Source: Colius striatus | Taxonomy: Eukaryota; Chordata; Aves; Coliiformes; Coliidae | Assembly: GCF_028858725.1 (NCBI RefSeq) | Contig: NC_084776.1 | Coordinates: 3,906,001-3,970,000 of the forward strand | DNA length: 64,000 bases | Direction: 5' to 3' | Made by a program: the position numbers and the translations under genes | Notes under the pieces: model-generated | Databases searched by the model: none | What the model was told of the DNA's origin: nothing | What the model saw: the letters and a program-made list of their open reading frames with translations, nothing else | Shown: positions 13,001 through 32,080 of the stretch, piece by piece | Layout of the letters: the number at the start of each line of letters is the position of its first letter | Position numbering within the stretch: the first letter of the stretch is position 1

Positions 13001-16000
13001 ATCTGAGGTTTTTACTTACAGTAGGAATTGTCACTCTCTGACTGTCAGCCAAAGCTGCTGACTGACTGGCTGAGCTGTGGTAATCTCTCCATCTAGGATA
13101 ACGAGGTCTAGCTTCTGAAGACTGAAATGGTGGTAGCAAAGGAATAGCTTGCTGTATGGGCTCCCCAAGTTTTGTAGCACTGGCACTCAAACTGTCTTTT
13201 TCAGGTTCAATAGCACGAACAGGCTCCTTTGATCCTTAAGAGACAAACATGAAGCACTGAAGTTTTGTGGTATCTGTGAAAGCAGAATCTTTTGTATATT
13301 CTCTCTGCATATTAGATGGAATTACCTAAATATCTGCTAGCTGCCATCTTTGTTGAACTGCTTAGAACAGCACTGTAACATTTTTATACCTTACCATGTT
13401 ACTTTCCTTTCATTTGGAGATAACATCCTGTAGCTCCTTGCTGTGTCTCAACTCCTCTAAGAACACCAAGCTTTCCATGACTCTGTGTGCATGGCTAGAC
13501 TATTCCCATACTGCATGGCTCTAGCTATGTGCATATACAGTAAATAGCTTTTGATTTGCTGTTATTTTCCCCACCATTGATTTAGATCCACGTAGGGAAT
13601 GCCTGCTCACACACAGGGATTCTGAGCAAGGATAGAGTCTAAGGACAATTGTCAGAATGATTCACCCAATACATAATTTAGCCATAACTGTCCTTAAAAA
13701 CAGCACAGAAGTGCCCTTGAGAATATGATTTTGGATGCCAGGAAGTTTCACAAGGACTTTTTACCTGTAGCATCTTGCTCACTGAACCAGAAAAGGAAAA
13801 AGCATATCTGAAGCTCCATCACAGCCTAACAGCAATACCCATCAGAAGAATTGAGTACTCACCATCTTCCTTTCCCTTTGCAATGGCCCTTTCAGTTTCA
13901 GAGAATTCAGATTCTTCCACCTCCTTGTCCTTTGCTGCTGGTAGCAATTCAGGCAACTTAACTTCTAAAGTGGTGTTTGAAGAGGATGAAATGAAGAACT
14001 AGAAGCACGTTGCTATGAACTGGACTGTTTTCTTATCTGGTAAGTTAATAACTTGGTGCTAACAATCCCCACTGATCAAAACAGCTCTTGTTAAATCCTT
14101 GCTGGTAATTTTATTCAATACATATGTCATAATTCATAATATTTCTTTGTCTCTGCTTGCAGAGGAATATTGTTAATGGGAACAGGAATGGATTCCATTT
14201 CATAAGGCTGCACATTATTTGTTCCAGAGCCACCCACAATGTTTAAGTGGAACGTCTTAAGAGTGTTCCACTTGTCTTAAGTCTTTAACTTCAGCAAGAT
14301 GAGCTACAGGTATGTTTGCTTACTGTGGGTTGGGGTTTATTTTGGGTGTGTTTTGGTTTTCTTTCATTAAAAAAAATTGTTTAAAAGTATTTGTCTGAAA
14401 AGAAGTAACTTCTAAAAGAGAAATACCAAAAAGAAGCCTAAAAACGTTACTAGAGTAGTCTTAAAATGCTTTTCATTCAAACTCACCTTCCTCTCTCTTG
14501 GAAAATGAATAAGCAGTATCTCCAAGTCGAATTAATTCACTGGTAGATTCTGATCCATCTACATCACAAGATGGGACAAGCAATTCTGACGGGGACCTAA
14601 GAGGAACATACAGCTGTAAAATATCTACTGTAAAAGTCTTTGCCACTTCAGTCCACGAGATGGAGCTGCAGAAGAGTGGCACCTCTACCTCAGGGAGCTG
14701 CCTCTTAACTGTGGGACATAGCAGACCAGCTTCTTCAAAACAAAGCAATGTAGAGGTCACAAAGACACACTGAATGCACTTTTAACTAAAACACAATCGT
14801 TTAAAACTGAGACTAAGTTTTCAACTTGTTTCATTCCACACATCAGGTGAACATAAGGGAAATAAAATGCCATCAGCACTCAGAGCAAAAAAGTTTTGGA
14901 TCTAATTTTAGCCCTTCTTGCTGCCTGCCTAGAGGAAAGTTCCCTCACATTCCATTTGATGTATGTAATCAGGACGTTTCCTTCTTGCATACTATTAAAC
15001 ACCTACTATTCTCTCTACAGAAAAATAGTGAATGCTACATTGGTGCAAATGTTGCCAATGGTTCTTACCCTTCAGCTGATGAGGACACTGAAGGTTGCAT
15101 AAGCTGACCAGCATTGCTTTCCAGATGCTCTTGAGATGCAATTGGAGTTTCAGTTGTGGACAGCACTTTTGCCTCATCTGTTAATAATGAAGAGGCAATT
15201 ATCTTCTATGTATTAACTATCAGGTATTGTTGCCAATATCATAAAAACAATTTAAGTGTAATAAAACATAATGATGGCATGTAATGCCCCTCTTGGGGGA
15301 GGGCAACTTTTATATGGCACATTTTTGAAAACCAACTACCATCTACCCTATTGTTTCAGTTATAAAGAACACCTTTCTTCCTCCAAAGAGTCAACTCCTG
15401 TACTAACAACTACAAAATTGGAGTCACTCACATCCATAGGGTAGCAGCACTGGCAGCCTGAGAGAGGGGAAAAGCAGAAGCACAAGCATTGACCATTGCT
15501 GCCACCTTCTTTATGCCATTCACAGTGAAAGAGGACAGGAGGCCACCAATTGCTCTCCCCTTTACTCACAGGGTGCAACAGCCAGTGATAACAGTTCTCA
15601 TCAGTTTTAAGAGACCAGTACCCAGGCTGCAGTAACAAATGCCTATGAAGGACTGAGTAGTTTCTCTTCCTCTGGTTAGCCTTTTCCTCTAAATAGCTCC
15701 TGTTGTGAATCTGCTCCCAAGATCCACTTCACAGGAAAGCTTAAGTCATGGTCATGTTTGTTTCTTAGTAAGTAAAAGCAATGTTTGCTTACTGTTCCAA
15801 TTAAAGTCAACATTTCCCTCCCTGAATCCTAAATCGTTTGACTTACAAGTTGAAAAGCAACACACTAACACAGGATTAATTGTCTGGAGTAGGTTTCTGC
15901 CCCAAGACTGAAGCAGAAAGATTATGTTCTCCAAATCTTGACTTTTTAAAAGTGTTGGGGGGAATAAATGATCCATTTTATCATTATTGTTTATGAAAAT

Positions 16001-19000
16001 AACAAATGTAAATACTCAGTTTAGCCACTGAAATTTCTTCTTGTGGTCAGATTCAGCCTTTCTCCTTTTCTGCATTGCTAAGGTTACAAATCAAGCAAAG
16101 CCACCAAATAAATCTTTGCTACACTGGGGACGCCTTGGGTATCCTAAAACAGTGTTTCACAAAGCCTGCATCTTCTAAAGGATTCATTCTCTACAGCTGG
16201 TGGTGAGAACAGCAAGAAACAGTTTTTACCTATTACAGGAGCTGTATTCCAGCACTGAACACTAAGAATTCTGGTCATGAGAAACTAACAATGTCCTCAG
16301 CAAGTTAACTTGACAGCAGACAAATAGTAAGTTGTCCATAATACAGGAGTAGCAGAACATAATACCTTAAACTAGGACATGTGTCTACTCACCCCCATTG
16401 TGGGAAGAAGATTCACTGATTTCTTCTGTAAGATACTCTAACAAACCATCGAATATTTCAAGGAGGTTTCTGATCGATTCCCTTTCTCCTTTCACAATGT
16501 TCTCACCTTAAGAGAAGGTACTGACATATTAATAACCACTACTTCACAGAAGCAGCAGCTTGTGGAGAGAAGTGCTTGGAAATTGTTGTGAAGGTGTCAG
16601 ATCACAAGACAAGCAGTCACTCATTCATGGCTATATAGGTAAGCTTAAAACATCTTAAAAGTTTCCTCAGGTTGCATATTTTCAGTTCTAATAAGTGAGA
16701 GTTTACTGATGTTACATGTTTACACAAAAATATCACTAAGGATATTTTCAGGGATAGTTGGTGTTTAATGTTTTCTTATACATACTAGCTCCAGTGTGAA
16801 CCAAGTCTACCCCCTGACAGGCAGGTTACAAATACCAGCCATACTGTACAGAATTAGAAAGAGATATTTCATATCAAGTGAGCAGGCTATTTTCTGTGAG
16901 ACTATACATATGAGTGCCATGTTAAGGATATTGTCTGTGTATAAAGACAGACACAAGGGTTTAAGTCTTCACTCACAAACTTTAACATTCAGTTACAAGT
17001 TTGAAATTCAAGGCTCATGTTTTTAAACACAAACACAACAGTGTCCAGGCTTTGACTGTACACACACAAATAGTGAGCCAATAACAGGCTTCAGCTAACA
17101 CTTCAGCAGACAAGTATGATTAACTTCAACATTTCTTATAGGTCTGTGTCATACAAGACAGCTCTCATGTGTTCTCTGCTTGCTGTTTAAATTCATAACC
17201 TGAAGTCCAAGGCAAGAGTTCAGTGTTTTGATGACATCCACTACAGGAAAAAGACCTTCCACTCAAGCATGAAAGTAAGCTTTATAAGATATGCTTCTTA
17301 CAAAATGTTCATTTAAACCAAGCATATTCAGCTGGTGTTTGGCCATGTTAAAACAAATACTTACCAGTGATGTGTGACAAGCTGACCTGCAAATAGTCCA
17401 ATGCCAGGGAATCTATTATTGCTTGTACATTATGTGCATCATCCTCTTGGCTTCTAGGAGTAGCTATGAAATCTATTTAAAATAAATAATGGTAGATTTT
17501 AGGCTATTTAAATAGACAGTTTCTTGCAGATGTTTTGACTAGACTACTTTAACTTTCACTTACAAGTTGGTATTTTGTCAGTACCTTGTGTACTTGGTGA
17601 AAAGCCCAAGTATCATATGGTTGAATGAAATTTGTTCTGACTACAAACAGAACACCCCTGGAAGATGTGAGGATTTTATCAGCTGAAGTATTAAGAATAG
17701 AGACTACCAAGGTATTTTTCCTCCTCCACACCCAGCACACACATCTAGTTCAGATTCTCAGACTGGAACTGCAGTTTGTCTCAAGGTCTCTTCTTCCCCT
17801 ATCAGCAGCAACTGTTGAAGTAGAAAACATTCTACTACACTGGGAGCAACAGTATTTTTAGTCCTGGGCTTGTATTTAAGAGAACTTCTACAACCAACAG
17901 CTGTCAGTTACTTCCTGCAGTTACCTTCTGCAAGTGGGAGTCTTGACACTTCCCAAGCACTAAAGCAAACAAACACATCCCTGTATAGCTCTTGCTTAAG
18001 TCAAATGGAGTTAGGTTAAACCAGAGTTAAATCACAGCTGGGCTCTTAGCAGACTGTATGTATTAAACATTAAGGATTTTATGAAAACAGGCTTCAGTAT
18101 TTAACCCCTCTTTAAGAGAAATGGGCCAGTTCCCACCCTTCAAAGGTATTGTGCTCCTGTAGAGCTTTCAGGGCCAAATTTACAAGAAAAAGGTTTAGCT
18201 GTAGCTGTAACAGTGAGCTCCCCTTATAGCTGCCATTCATAACTAGTAAAACAAAGGTTTTTAATGCCCAGTTTTGCTTAAATCTTCTTAAATAATTACA
18301 ATGCTTTAAAACCCCTGCATCTGTAGTTGCAAACTTGAATTTATTACAAAATACAGACACCACAAAAGTGAAAAGCAAGCTAAGGTTATTGTTCCTACCT
18401 GGTACTTTTTCTCCTAAGATTGACTCATAAAGATGAACAAACACATCAGCACCACATTCTGAGAGATGCTTTACGTGCAGCTTTATGTGGCAGCTCCTGA
18501 GAAGATCATTGGCAACATCAACCCAATCTATGGAGGAGTAAAACATACTAATGTCAGAACTGAAAGATGCAGAAATAAAGACAGGGTTAGTCATGGTGAA
18601 AGATGGAACCCATTCAAGTGTCTTGGACTCCACATAGGTTAATCCCAGTCATGCTCTCCCCATCATCCAAAATATTGAACACGTTGCAAGCTTTCCACTC
18701 CGTGTCCTGTTAACGTCAGATAGAATCATAGAATCACATCTACATCATGACAATGGATAGATGCCTTTTAAATACCTGGAGGAATGGTGGCTCCACCACC
18801 TCCCTAGACAGCCCATTCCCATCCTTGATAACCCTTTTAGGGAAGAAATTTTTCTTAATATCTAATCTCAACTCTCTCTGGTGTAACTTGAAGCAGTTTC
18901 CTATCATCCTGACACTTGCTACCTGGAAAAAGGAGATGGATATCCACCTCGAAGCAACCTCCTCTGGGGAAACTGTTCCTTTCAGATGGAAATATGGACA

Positions 19001-19892
19001 GAATGAGGAACAACACAGCACTATCTTGTTCAATTACACAGTCATAGCACAACTGGATTTGAGAACTGATGAGTAGGGAAGTACCAGAGGCTGGGCAGAT
19101 CACTTTTTTCTGCCCATATACTCAGGAAATATGAACTTGGAGGGACCTAACAAAACAAGCTTTGAAATGTCTTTTGCCCAGATTCAGAAAGGAGTTAAAG
19201 TACATGTATCCTCTAGAGTCTTCCTTGTCCCCCAGTTAAAAGATCAACTTGGAAGAAGAGAAGTTTTCCTCTTAGTCCACGATCTGTTAAGGTTGGATTT
19301 TGCCCTGCATGTTGTTTTTTGCAAACACAATGGTATTATGAAGGACTACACGTTCCTAGGGAAGGGATAAGTCGTTATTGGAAGGAAAAAAGTATACAAT
19401 TACTGTAACGCAAAATCATTTGTACAGATTTTGGACACAGGGAGTGTCACTTTCCATCACTCTGCTTTCATCGGGCCCAGAAATCACGCTACCCCTAGCA
19501 CATTAATTCCAAGTGCACGGAAGGTTGGAGTCCAGCATGTCTCAGACTGGTACGCCACTGAAATGTCAGTTACTGTTCATCCCCGGCGTTATCAGTGCCG
19601 CTGGAGGCGGTGAGGGGAGACTAACACAAAGAGCTTAAACACGAGACAAAGAGAACTTTAGGGGTGAAACAGACGGCGCTGCGGCTGGAAGCAGCGCGAT
19701 GACAAGAGGCAGCTCTCCGCCTCGCCTCCTGCAGCCCTGCCGGGCACGAAGGCTGTCCCCCTCCACCGCCAGGCCCTGCAGGAGGGCGGGGAGCCGCCAC
19801 GCTCTCGCCCCAGCCCAAGACAGAGCAGCTGGGCTGAGCAGCCCGGGCCCGTCGCGGCTGCGTCCCCTACCTGCGTCCCCAGCGCTGCCCAT
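4099..19892 (-). CDS. CEP95: CEP95, centrosomal protein of 95 kDa (21 coding exons)
   Basis: Exons in gene order (plus-strand coordinates): 19871-19892, 18399-18527, 17365-17472, 16393-16506, 15069-15177, 14487-14596, 13863-13964, 13020-13234, 12063-12152, 10757-10881, 10344-10473, 10062-10176, 9087-9265, 8717-8809, 7739-7889, 6453-6613, 5996-6070, 5362-5514, 4509-4655, 4348-4419, 4099-4275. They sum to 2577 nt, exactly 858 codons plus stop, and every junction phase agrees. The human protein is a little shorter (about 820 residues). The product is a centrosome and spindle-pole protein. Residues about 8-125 (start [17 protein letters not shown]) form the conserved globular N-terminus, described as CH-like. 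Residues about 150-430 are low-complexity and poorly conserved. From about 480 to the end the chain is helical and rich in E, K, Q and R, consistent with coiled coil (for example [15 protein letters not shown]). The terminus [10 protein letters not shown] matches the human end in style. Intron 10 uses a GC donor. The exon 9 acceptor (12152) is the least certain: only GCAG|TCT keeps the frame. Confidence 0.93.
10751..10756 (-). other. CEP95: GC-AG splice donor of CEP95 intron 10
   Basis: On the minus strand the exon ends ATGAAAAG and the intron opens GCAAGT. Splicing here joins AG to the C of the next exon (ending at 10473) to give a serine codon and keeps the frame through RYENSTAG. No GT nearby gives the right phase. 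The GCAAGT sequence is the classic strong context for the minor GC donor class. Confidence 0.8.
18721..18975 (-). repeat. CR1-type LINE 3' fragment in CEP95 intron 1
   Basis: The text around 18775-18960 carries the typical avian CR1 wording (CCACCACCTCCCTAGACAGC, AAATTTTTCTTAATATCTAA, GGTGTAACTTGAAGC). The left edge has tandem copies of AGAATCATAGAATCA, the reverse complement of the ATTCTATG terminus that closes CR1 elements. The 3' end is therefore at 18721 and the element lies on the minus strand. It is 5'-truncated. Open frames across it are remnants of the repeat, not host genes. Confidence 0.8.
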
Positions 19893-20520
19893 GGCGCGGC
19901 GCCTCACGCCCCAACGGACGGTGGCGCCCGCTCCCCCCGCCGCCAGTTTAAATGGGCCGTGCCGGCGTTGTGCGCGCTGATTGGACAGGCCGCGCGGAAG
20001 GGGCGGCGCTCCCCGCGCCGCGGGTGGCTGTGCGCCTGCTGCGGGCGGGAGCTGCGGTTGTCACGGAAACGCGGCGGGGAGACAGCAGCGGTCACGCGCC
20101 GCCCCTCCCCCGCTGCGGGCAGCCGCGGCCGTCACGTGCCGGGCGCCTCTCGCCCTCCGTGTCCCGTCCGTCCCCCGCCTGTGCCGTTCCCCGAAGGCCC
20201 CGTTGAGCTCTTGTCCGCCATTCCCGCCTTGTCTCGCTTCCCTCAGCCCACCGCGCGGGCGCTGTGCGCTGCGTTTCCCCGCGCAGGGCTGTGGCTGTGG
20301 CCGCCGAGGGCGGCTGGTGGTTTAAAATGGCGGCGCGGTCACAGCCCGGGCTGTGAGGCGGCGGCGCGGACGGGAGCGCGCCCGGGGTGGTTCCGCCTTC
20401 GTCACCGGCCACGGAGGCGGTTGTTTGCGTTTTTACAAGCGAAATGAGGCCTCTGGCGGGCGGGTGGAGTGGGGGAAAGTTCTAGCACTTGACCTTGCGG
20501 GCCCGGGGGAGGGGGGCGGT
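19640..20520. promoter_or_regulatory. CEP95: CpG island covering the CEP95 promoter and first exon
   Basis: A dense run of CG dinucleotides surrounds the CEP95 start codon (19890-19892). On the minus strand an inverted CCAAT box (ATTGG at 19980-19984) lies about 90 nt upstream of the ATG, and a TTTAAA (19948-19953) lies about 56 nt upstream, placing the likely TSS near 19920. A YY1-type motif, AAAATGGCGGC, occurs at 20324-20334 in plus orientation. Confidence 0.7.
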
Positions 20521-22855
20521 TGCTGATAGGAGCTGGTGTTTACATTAACAGATAAGGACACCGCGTTAACTTGGCAGGTGATGGTGTTCCTGGGGTAATG
20601 TGATGGCTTTTGTGCACAATAGCAGTGTTAGAACATTTGTCTGGGGAAACTTCCTGTAACACGAGCTGTTAGCATGTGAGGTTTATAAGACATTGGCAGG
20701 TGAGGGTGTATTGTCTTCCTTACTGAGCAGCAGTGCTGTGTGTTCTTAGGAATTCACGAATCTCCATGTTGCACCAAGTCACACAAAGCTAGAAATCATC
20801 GTGCCCCTTATCCCTGAAATTCCTGCAGCACAACAGGAGGACTAATCCCAATTAGGACTATAAAGACAATTACTGGCAGCAAGTAAACATCAGTGACACT
20901 GTTAGCTATAACAGCCTAGTAGTCTGTGGGTAGTTAAAGGCAACTACGGCCTTAATAACCACAGAAAAAGCTTTTCTATGTATAAGCAAACACATAATCA
21001 TTACAAATCAATAGTAGAACGTGGATTTCAGCTTCATACATTGGCAGCTCTGCAAGGCTGTGTTGATTTCTTTCACATATGTTGGTTCCAAGTAAGAAGG
21101 GAACACAGGAAAATTGACCATGTTTCACTTGAAGGGGTGGAACGCAAAAATGAGGAAGTTTTCTTCAAAGAGGAAATCAAGAGGAGTTACTTGCAGACTA
21201 AATGCATGCAGGCGAGACAGACAAGGTTTTTATTTAGTCTTTTCAATTATTTTAAACACAACATTTAACCAGCACAGGAACAGGAACCACTGAGTTATAT
21301 ACAAACAAATAATGAAATTAAAACAAGCTGTGTTAAGCTAAATGTAATAGACAAGCACAAAAAACGGAAGAAATGGTTTTAATTTGATTTTTTAAAATTA
21401 TTTTGACTTATTTTGAACTTTTGATAGTGATTTTTTGCTATTTTTTACAGCCTTTGGGGAAAAAAACCAAGCAGGAAGCTTATAGGTGTGTGAGTATGGT
21501 GCATGAAAAGGAGTATTTTGGGATAAAAATCTTTTAGGACCTATGTTAAATCAGGAACTCCTACAGAAAACAAAGTTGAGGAGGATCCTCCATTAGAAAT
21601 TTGCAGGAAATAGTATTAAGGGATTTAGGGGAAGCACTACTAAAAGAGTAATGAGAAAAGGTAATTAATCAGGGTGATATTCCAAATGGCGGAGGAGGGG
21701 ACCAGCTGTGGCTACTCAGAAACAAAGATAAGGCCAAGTGAGGTGTTACTTTTGAGAAAGAGATCATGGAAATATCTAGTAATATTATTTGAAAACCTTG
21801 TTCCGTTTTTAGTAACAAAAGAAATACTACACATCAGATCACAAACATCTTTATGCCTTCATTATCTAAGTCTGTACAAATACTGTGCATTTCTTGTCAA
21901 TAAACATGGCAAGGATAATCAAAAGCATGGGACTGCATTTAAAGGAGAACGATTGCAGCTTTGGTTTACAAAGGAGGTGACTTATAGTATATGAATGTCC
22001 ACAAAGAGTATAAATAAATGGAAAATTATTATGCACCATTTCTAATAACTCATTTTCTTTCACTCCCCTTGCTCTTACCAAATTATGTGTGGAAAAGGAA
22101 AGGAAATGTTTTTCAGGTAGCACAAAATTAACTATGAAATACATTGCCACTGTATCTTAGAGGCTAAGAGCATAAATAGAACAAAAATGGGAGGAAATGG
22201 CCACCAAATAGTTATTTTTGCCTCAGAAGTATCTTAAAGCACAGCTCACTAGAAGGTGGGAGGATATAAGCGGCAACTGTTGATATGGCACTTCTCCTCC
22301 CTTATGTTGTTTTCATTTGCATTTGCCACCGCTTGAAACAGGTGCTCTGGCAATATGGCTGCTTGTATTTATGCTTCAAGCTTCACCTTTTCTTTTGTGT
22401 GCTTAAAGCCTCGGGTAGCAGGATATCCAAGTTACTCCTCAAGCTAGCAAAGCAGGGCAGATAAGCCACACAGAAGCCACTTCAGGTATTTAATATTTAG
22501 TATGTGTGCTCTCTAAACAGCCCTGTCCTTCAGTGCACTGGTGCACTTGTGACCTTTGAATTGCTTTGCTAGCCCTGTTATGGAATTTGAAAGATAAAAA
22601 TAGTAACTGTTTCTAATCACATGTATTTAATATTTATAAAAGGCAATGGGTAACAGTCTAAAAGCACTGCTCCAAGTAGCATTTAATAACCTGCTGTTCT
22701 GATTGTCTCCAGCCTGTCGTCACCATAATGATCTGCACATCTAAATGCTCTAGTCTCCTGAAAATCCCAGGTAGGTGCGTGGCTGAATCTACAGTTCCTT
22801 CATGTATCAGTTACTAGGAACAGGCTGCTGAGGGAGCATATGGCATCTGCTTCTT
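20521..22855. other. AT-rich spacer between the CEP95 and DDX5 promoters
   Basis: About 2.3 kb with low CpG. Open frames are short (106 codons or fewer), lack splice partners and resemble nothing I recognise. It separates two CpG islands that serve a closely spaced divergent gene pair in mammals. Confidence 0.5.
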
Positions 22856-22985
22856 GGGAGGATTCCCAACCTGCCTGGACACGTTCCTGTGCCCCCTGAT
22901 AGAGGAAACCTGCTTTAGCAGGGGGCTGGGCTGCATGGGCTCTAGTGATCCCTTCCAACCCCCCCTCCTGGGAGTCTACGAAAAC
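22856..22985 (+). repeat. CR1-type LINE 3' end fragment upstream of DDX5
   Basis: The phrases GGATTCCCAACCTGCCTGGA, CGTTCCTGTGCC, GCAGGGGGCTGG and GATCCCTTCCAACCCC follow the order of the CR1 3' region in plus orientation. The final ATTCTGTG units are missing, so the copy is clipped or decayed. Its CG content is incidental to the DDX5 island that follows. Confidence 0.8.
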
Positions 22986-23407
22986 ATGGCAATGCCCTTT
23001 GAGCCAGAGTTTAATCTGTTGGAGTGCTTTCAAGAGGCTTTCCCCAAACAGCTCACTCGACTGTGAAGTATCTGTGAGGCCGTGAGCTCTCTGCCCTGCT
23101 ACCTGCCCTCCACGCCCAGCGGGGACCAGACTGATGCAACGGTGTGAGTGCCAGGCGGGAGCCCAGAGTGTCTCCATACACATGGGGAAGCCAACAGCCG
23201 CGAGGCTGCGCAGACCAAAGACCATCCCGGCACCGGTCGGGCCAAGGCCGACCCGCAGAGGCTGAAGCCTCAGCGCAGGGCCGAGCCAACGCGCTAGGCC
23301 GCGGCGGGACAGCGGCTCTGCGCAGGCGCGGCCGCTCGCGCCTTTCTGTGCGTGGGCGGGGGGGAAGTGGGGGGGAGCGCGGGCCCCTGCGGGCGGTGCG
23401 TGCGGTC

Positions 23408-23415
23408 TGACGTCA
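23408..23415. promoter_or_regulatory. DDX5: Full palindromic CRE (CREB/ATF site)
   Basis: A perfect TGACGTCA about 225 nt upstream of the predicted DDX5 TSS, within the CpG island. Use by CREB or ATF is inferred from the motif only. Confidence 0.6.
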
Positions 23416-23604
23416 CCTAGAGCACGCCCCTCAGTGGGCGGGAAACCCGCCTGCGGGCGCAGAGACCGGTCAGTCGGCCGAGCCGGGGCCCCGCCCACAG
23501 GGGAAGGGGCGGGGCTTGGGGCCGGCTCGCGCCGCTTACATAACGTGAGGGGCGTGTCTCGCGCCTGCGTCACCAGCCGTTTCCCGGCAACCCCCGCGGT
23601 GCCC

Positions 23605-23611
23605 TATATAA
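23605..23611 (+). promoter_or_regulatory. DDX5: TATA box of DDX5
   Basis: TATATAA lies 30 nt before the CCACATTCAGTC stretch near 23635, the expected TSS, and about 130 nt before the start codon. A TATA box inside a CpG island is uncommon and fits very high, regulated transcription. Confidence 0.65.
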
Positions 23612-23737
23612 CCGGCATCCGGGGGCTTGGGCGCTCCACATTCAGTCGCCCCCACCACCGGCGCGGAACTCTACCCAACGTTCTGCCACCCGTTTTAAGT
23701 GACCGGGATCTTCTCGCCCACCGCCACCATTGCCACC

Positions 23738-30302
<6,565 letters not shown>

Positions 30303-30575
30303 CTTAGTGTATTTAAATGTCTCAGTTTTTTTCATAATTGCTCTTTATATTGTGTGTTATCAAAAACAGGATAGTTATTTAAGAAATGGGAAATGCAGAA
30401 ATGACTGCAGTGCAGCAGTAATTATGGTGCACTTTTTTCGCTATTTAAGTTGAATATTTCTCTACATTCCTGAAACAATTTTTAGTTTTTTGTACTAGAA
30501 AATGCAGACAGTGTTTTCAAAGTTAAATGTACAATGATTTGAAATACAGTACCAGAAGGCAGTGCATGGCCTTCC

Positions 30576-30581
30576 AATAAA
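30576..30581 (+). terminator. DDX5: Polyadenylation signal of DDX5
   Basis: AATAAA lies 274 nt after the DDX5 stop codon and is followed by a T-rich stretch (30600-30620). It predicts a short 3' UTR of about 290 nt. Confidence 0.75.
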
Positions 30582-30599
30582 GATATTTGAAGACCGAAT

Positions 30600-32080
30600 T
30601 TTCTTTTCAGATGGCAATTTTCTCAACATGTGCACAACTTTACATTAATGGAATGTCAGATGTTTTTATATTAAATTCTAGAAAGGTTTCTCAACTGTGT
30701 CTGATTAAACATTTAAGCTTATATGAAAACCAGCCTTGCCTTGATTGGGCTAGATCGCTTAGCATGGCAGGCTCAGCTTCCACGGGGAAGAATTACAAGC
30801 TGGCTTCTAAGTAACTCTTGGAAACAGTGCTCTTCCTCGTCTCACTTGTGTAGGGCCAGTGTTTGGAAAAGATCCACTGGAGTGATGGTGTAACTGAACC
30901 AGAACTCTGCAGTGGTGTTGCTAACGAGCTGCTACGAGCGTAGGAGGCTGCTGCAGCACTGTAACTGTCGCCTTCACACGAGCATTTGCGCAGACTAGGC
31001 TTGAGTGTGATGTATCTACAGCTGTCAGGGCTTGTGAGTTAGCATGCAGGCTTACTATGAGCTTCAGAGAAATGGGAAGAACTTAGTATTAAAACTTCAA
31101 ATTATACTTAAACTGGTATTGAGCAGTGATTTCTTTATGGAAGTGGGGGGAGGGAAAGGGGCTGTGGCTCCATAAATGCACTTCATTGATTTCTTCCAAG
31201 ACTTGCACATGCCTGTCCTCGCAAAGCACTGCTTGTGCTGAGGGAAGCAACAGCGTTTCCTTGTTGAGAGTAGCTGGAGTAACCCTTGATCCTGGGGTTA
31301 AAGTACTGAGTGCTTTCTAGTTCAGCATATTAAAATTCCCCTTAATATGGACTTTCAGTTTCTTCCTCTTGCTTCATCGGTAACAATGATTAGCTTCAAG
31401 TTTACCTACATGCGTTCAAGGTTCAGGCTGTGCAGGAATCAGGGCAACTCTGGGTTTATTTTGTACCCAAGTCAGATTATTACTGTTACACTTCAGATCT
31501 TTCTGCTAATTTATACTTTGCACTTAAGCCATCACTCTCCTGGAGTTCAGCTTGTGCTGTTCTTTATTGCAGTGTATTCTGCCTCTTACGTTTTTGTCTT
31601 TTCTGTGGAGTTCTGTCAGTTGACAGATCACTTGCTGTGAAAACTTAGGCTGGAGTCCTGAGCTACTCCCCCCCCCTTACTCTTTAAAGAATGATGCAAA
31701 GAAGTAGACCCCTGAGGTGGGAGTTTGCACCACCGAGATTGGTTCAAAGGGAAGCCCAGAGGCATTTAAGGGAGTGCTGTTTACCAGGTTATTGTAATCT
31801 TTATTTAACCAGTAAGACACAACTCTGCAATACAAAGCCATGGCTTGGATATTTTTTTGCCTTCTCGTGTTTCCAAATGACCGTTATCTAGAGGAATAAT
31901 TCTCTGAGGGGAAAGCGCAAGGACAGCGCTCTTAATATTTGATTAAAAAGAGTTCTACTCAGTGGCCTTGACAGTGTTATCAGAGGTAGACGGGTACAGT
32001 GCAGCTCATGGCCACTGTATGAGAATTCCATTGCTGTAGCAACTCCTCCTGACCCAGTGCCCTACTTCTGCCTCCTTTCT
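30600..32080. other. Intergenic region DDX5 to POLG2
   Basis: About 1.5 kb of unique-looking sequence with no recognised gene. A second open frame or repeat with support is not visible. CG content rises sharply after 32080, where the POLG2 island starts. Confidence 0.5.

Noticed and set aside
13965-13998. Longer form of CEP95 exon 7 using the TTCTAG acceptor
   Set aside because: It gives a phase clash with exon 6; the ACTTTAG acceptor at 13965 restores the frame and has a much better pyrimidine tract.
18747-19103. Frames of 80-110 codons on both strands in CEP95 intron 1
   Set aside because: Most of their length lies in the CR1 3' fragment, a region that does not encode the CR1 protein, and the rest has no splice support.
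19621-20447. Several overlapping open frames of 63-162 codons on both strands near the CEP95 promoter
   Set aside because: They lie in a CpG island where stops are rare; composition is Arg/Ala/Pro-rich in every frame and none fits a splice pattern beyond the 22-nt CEP95 exon 1.
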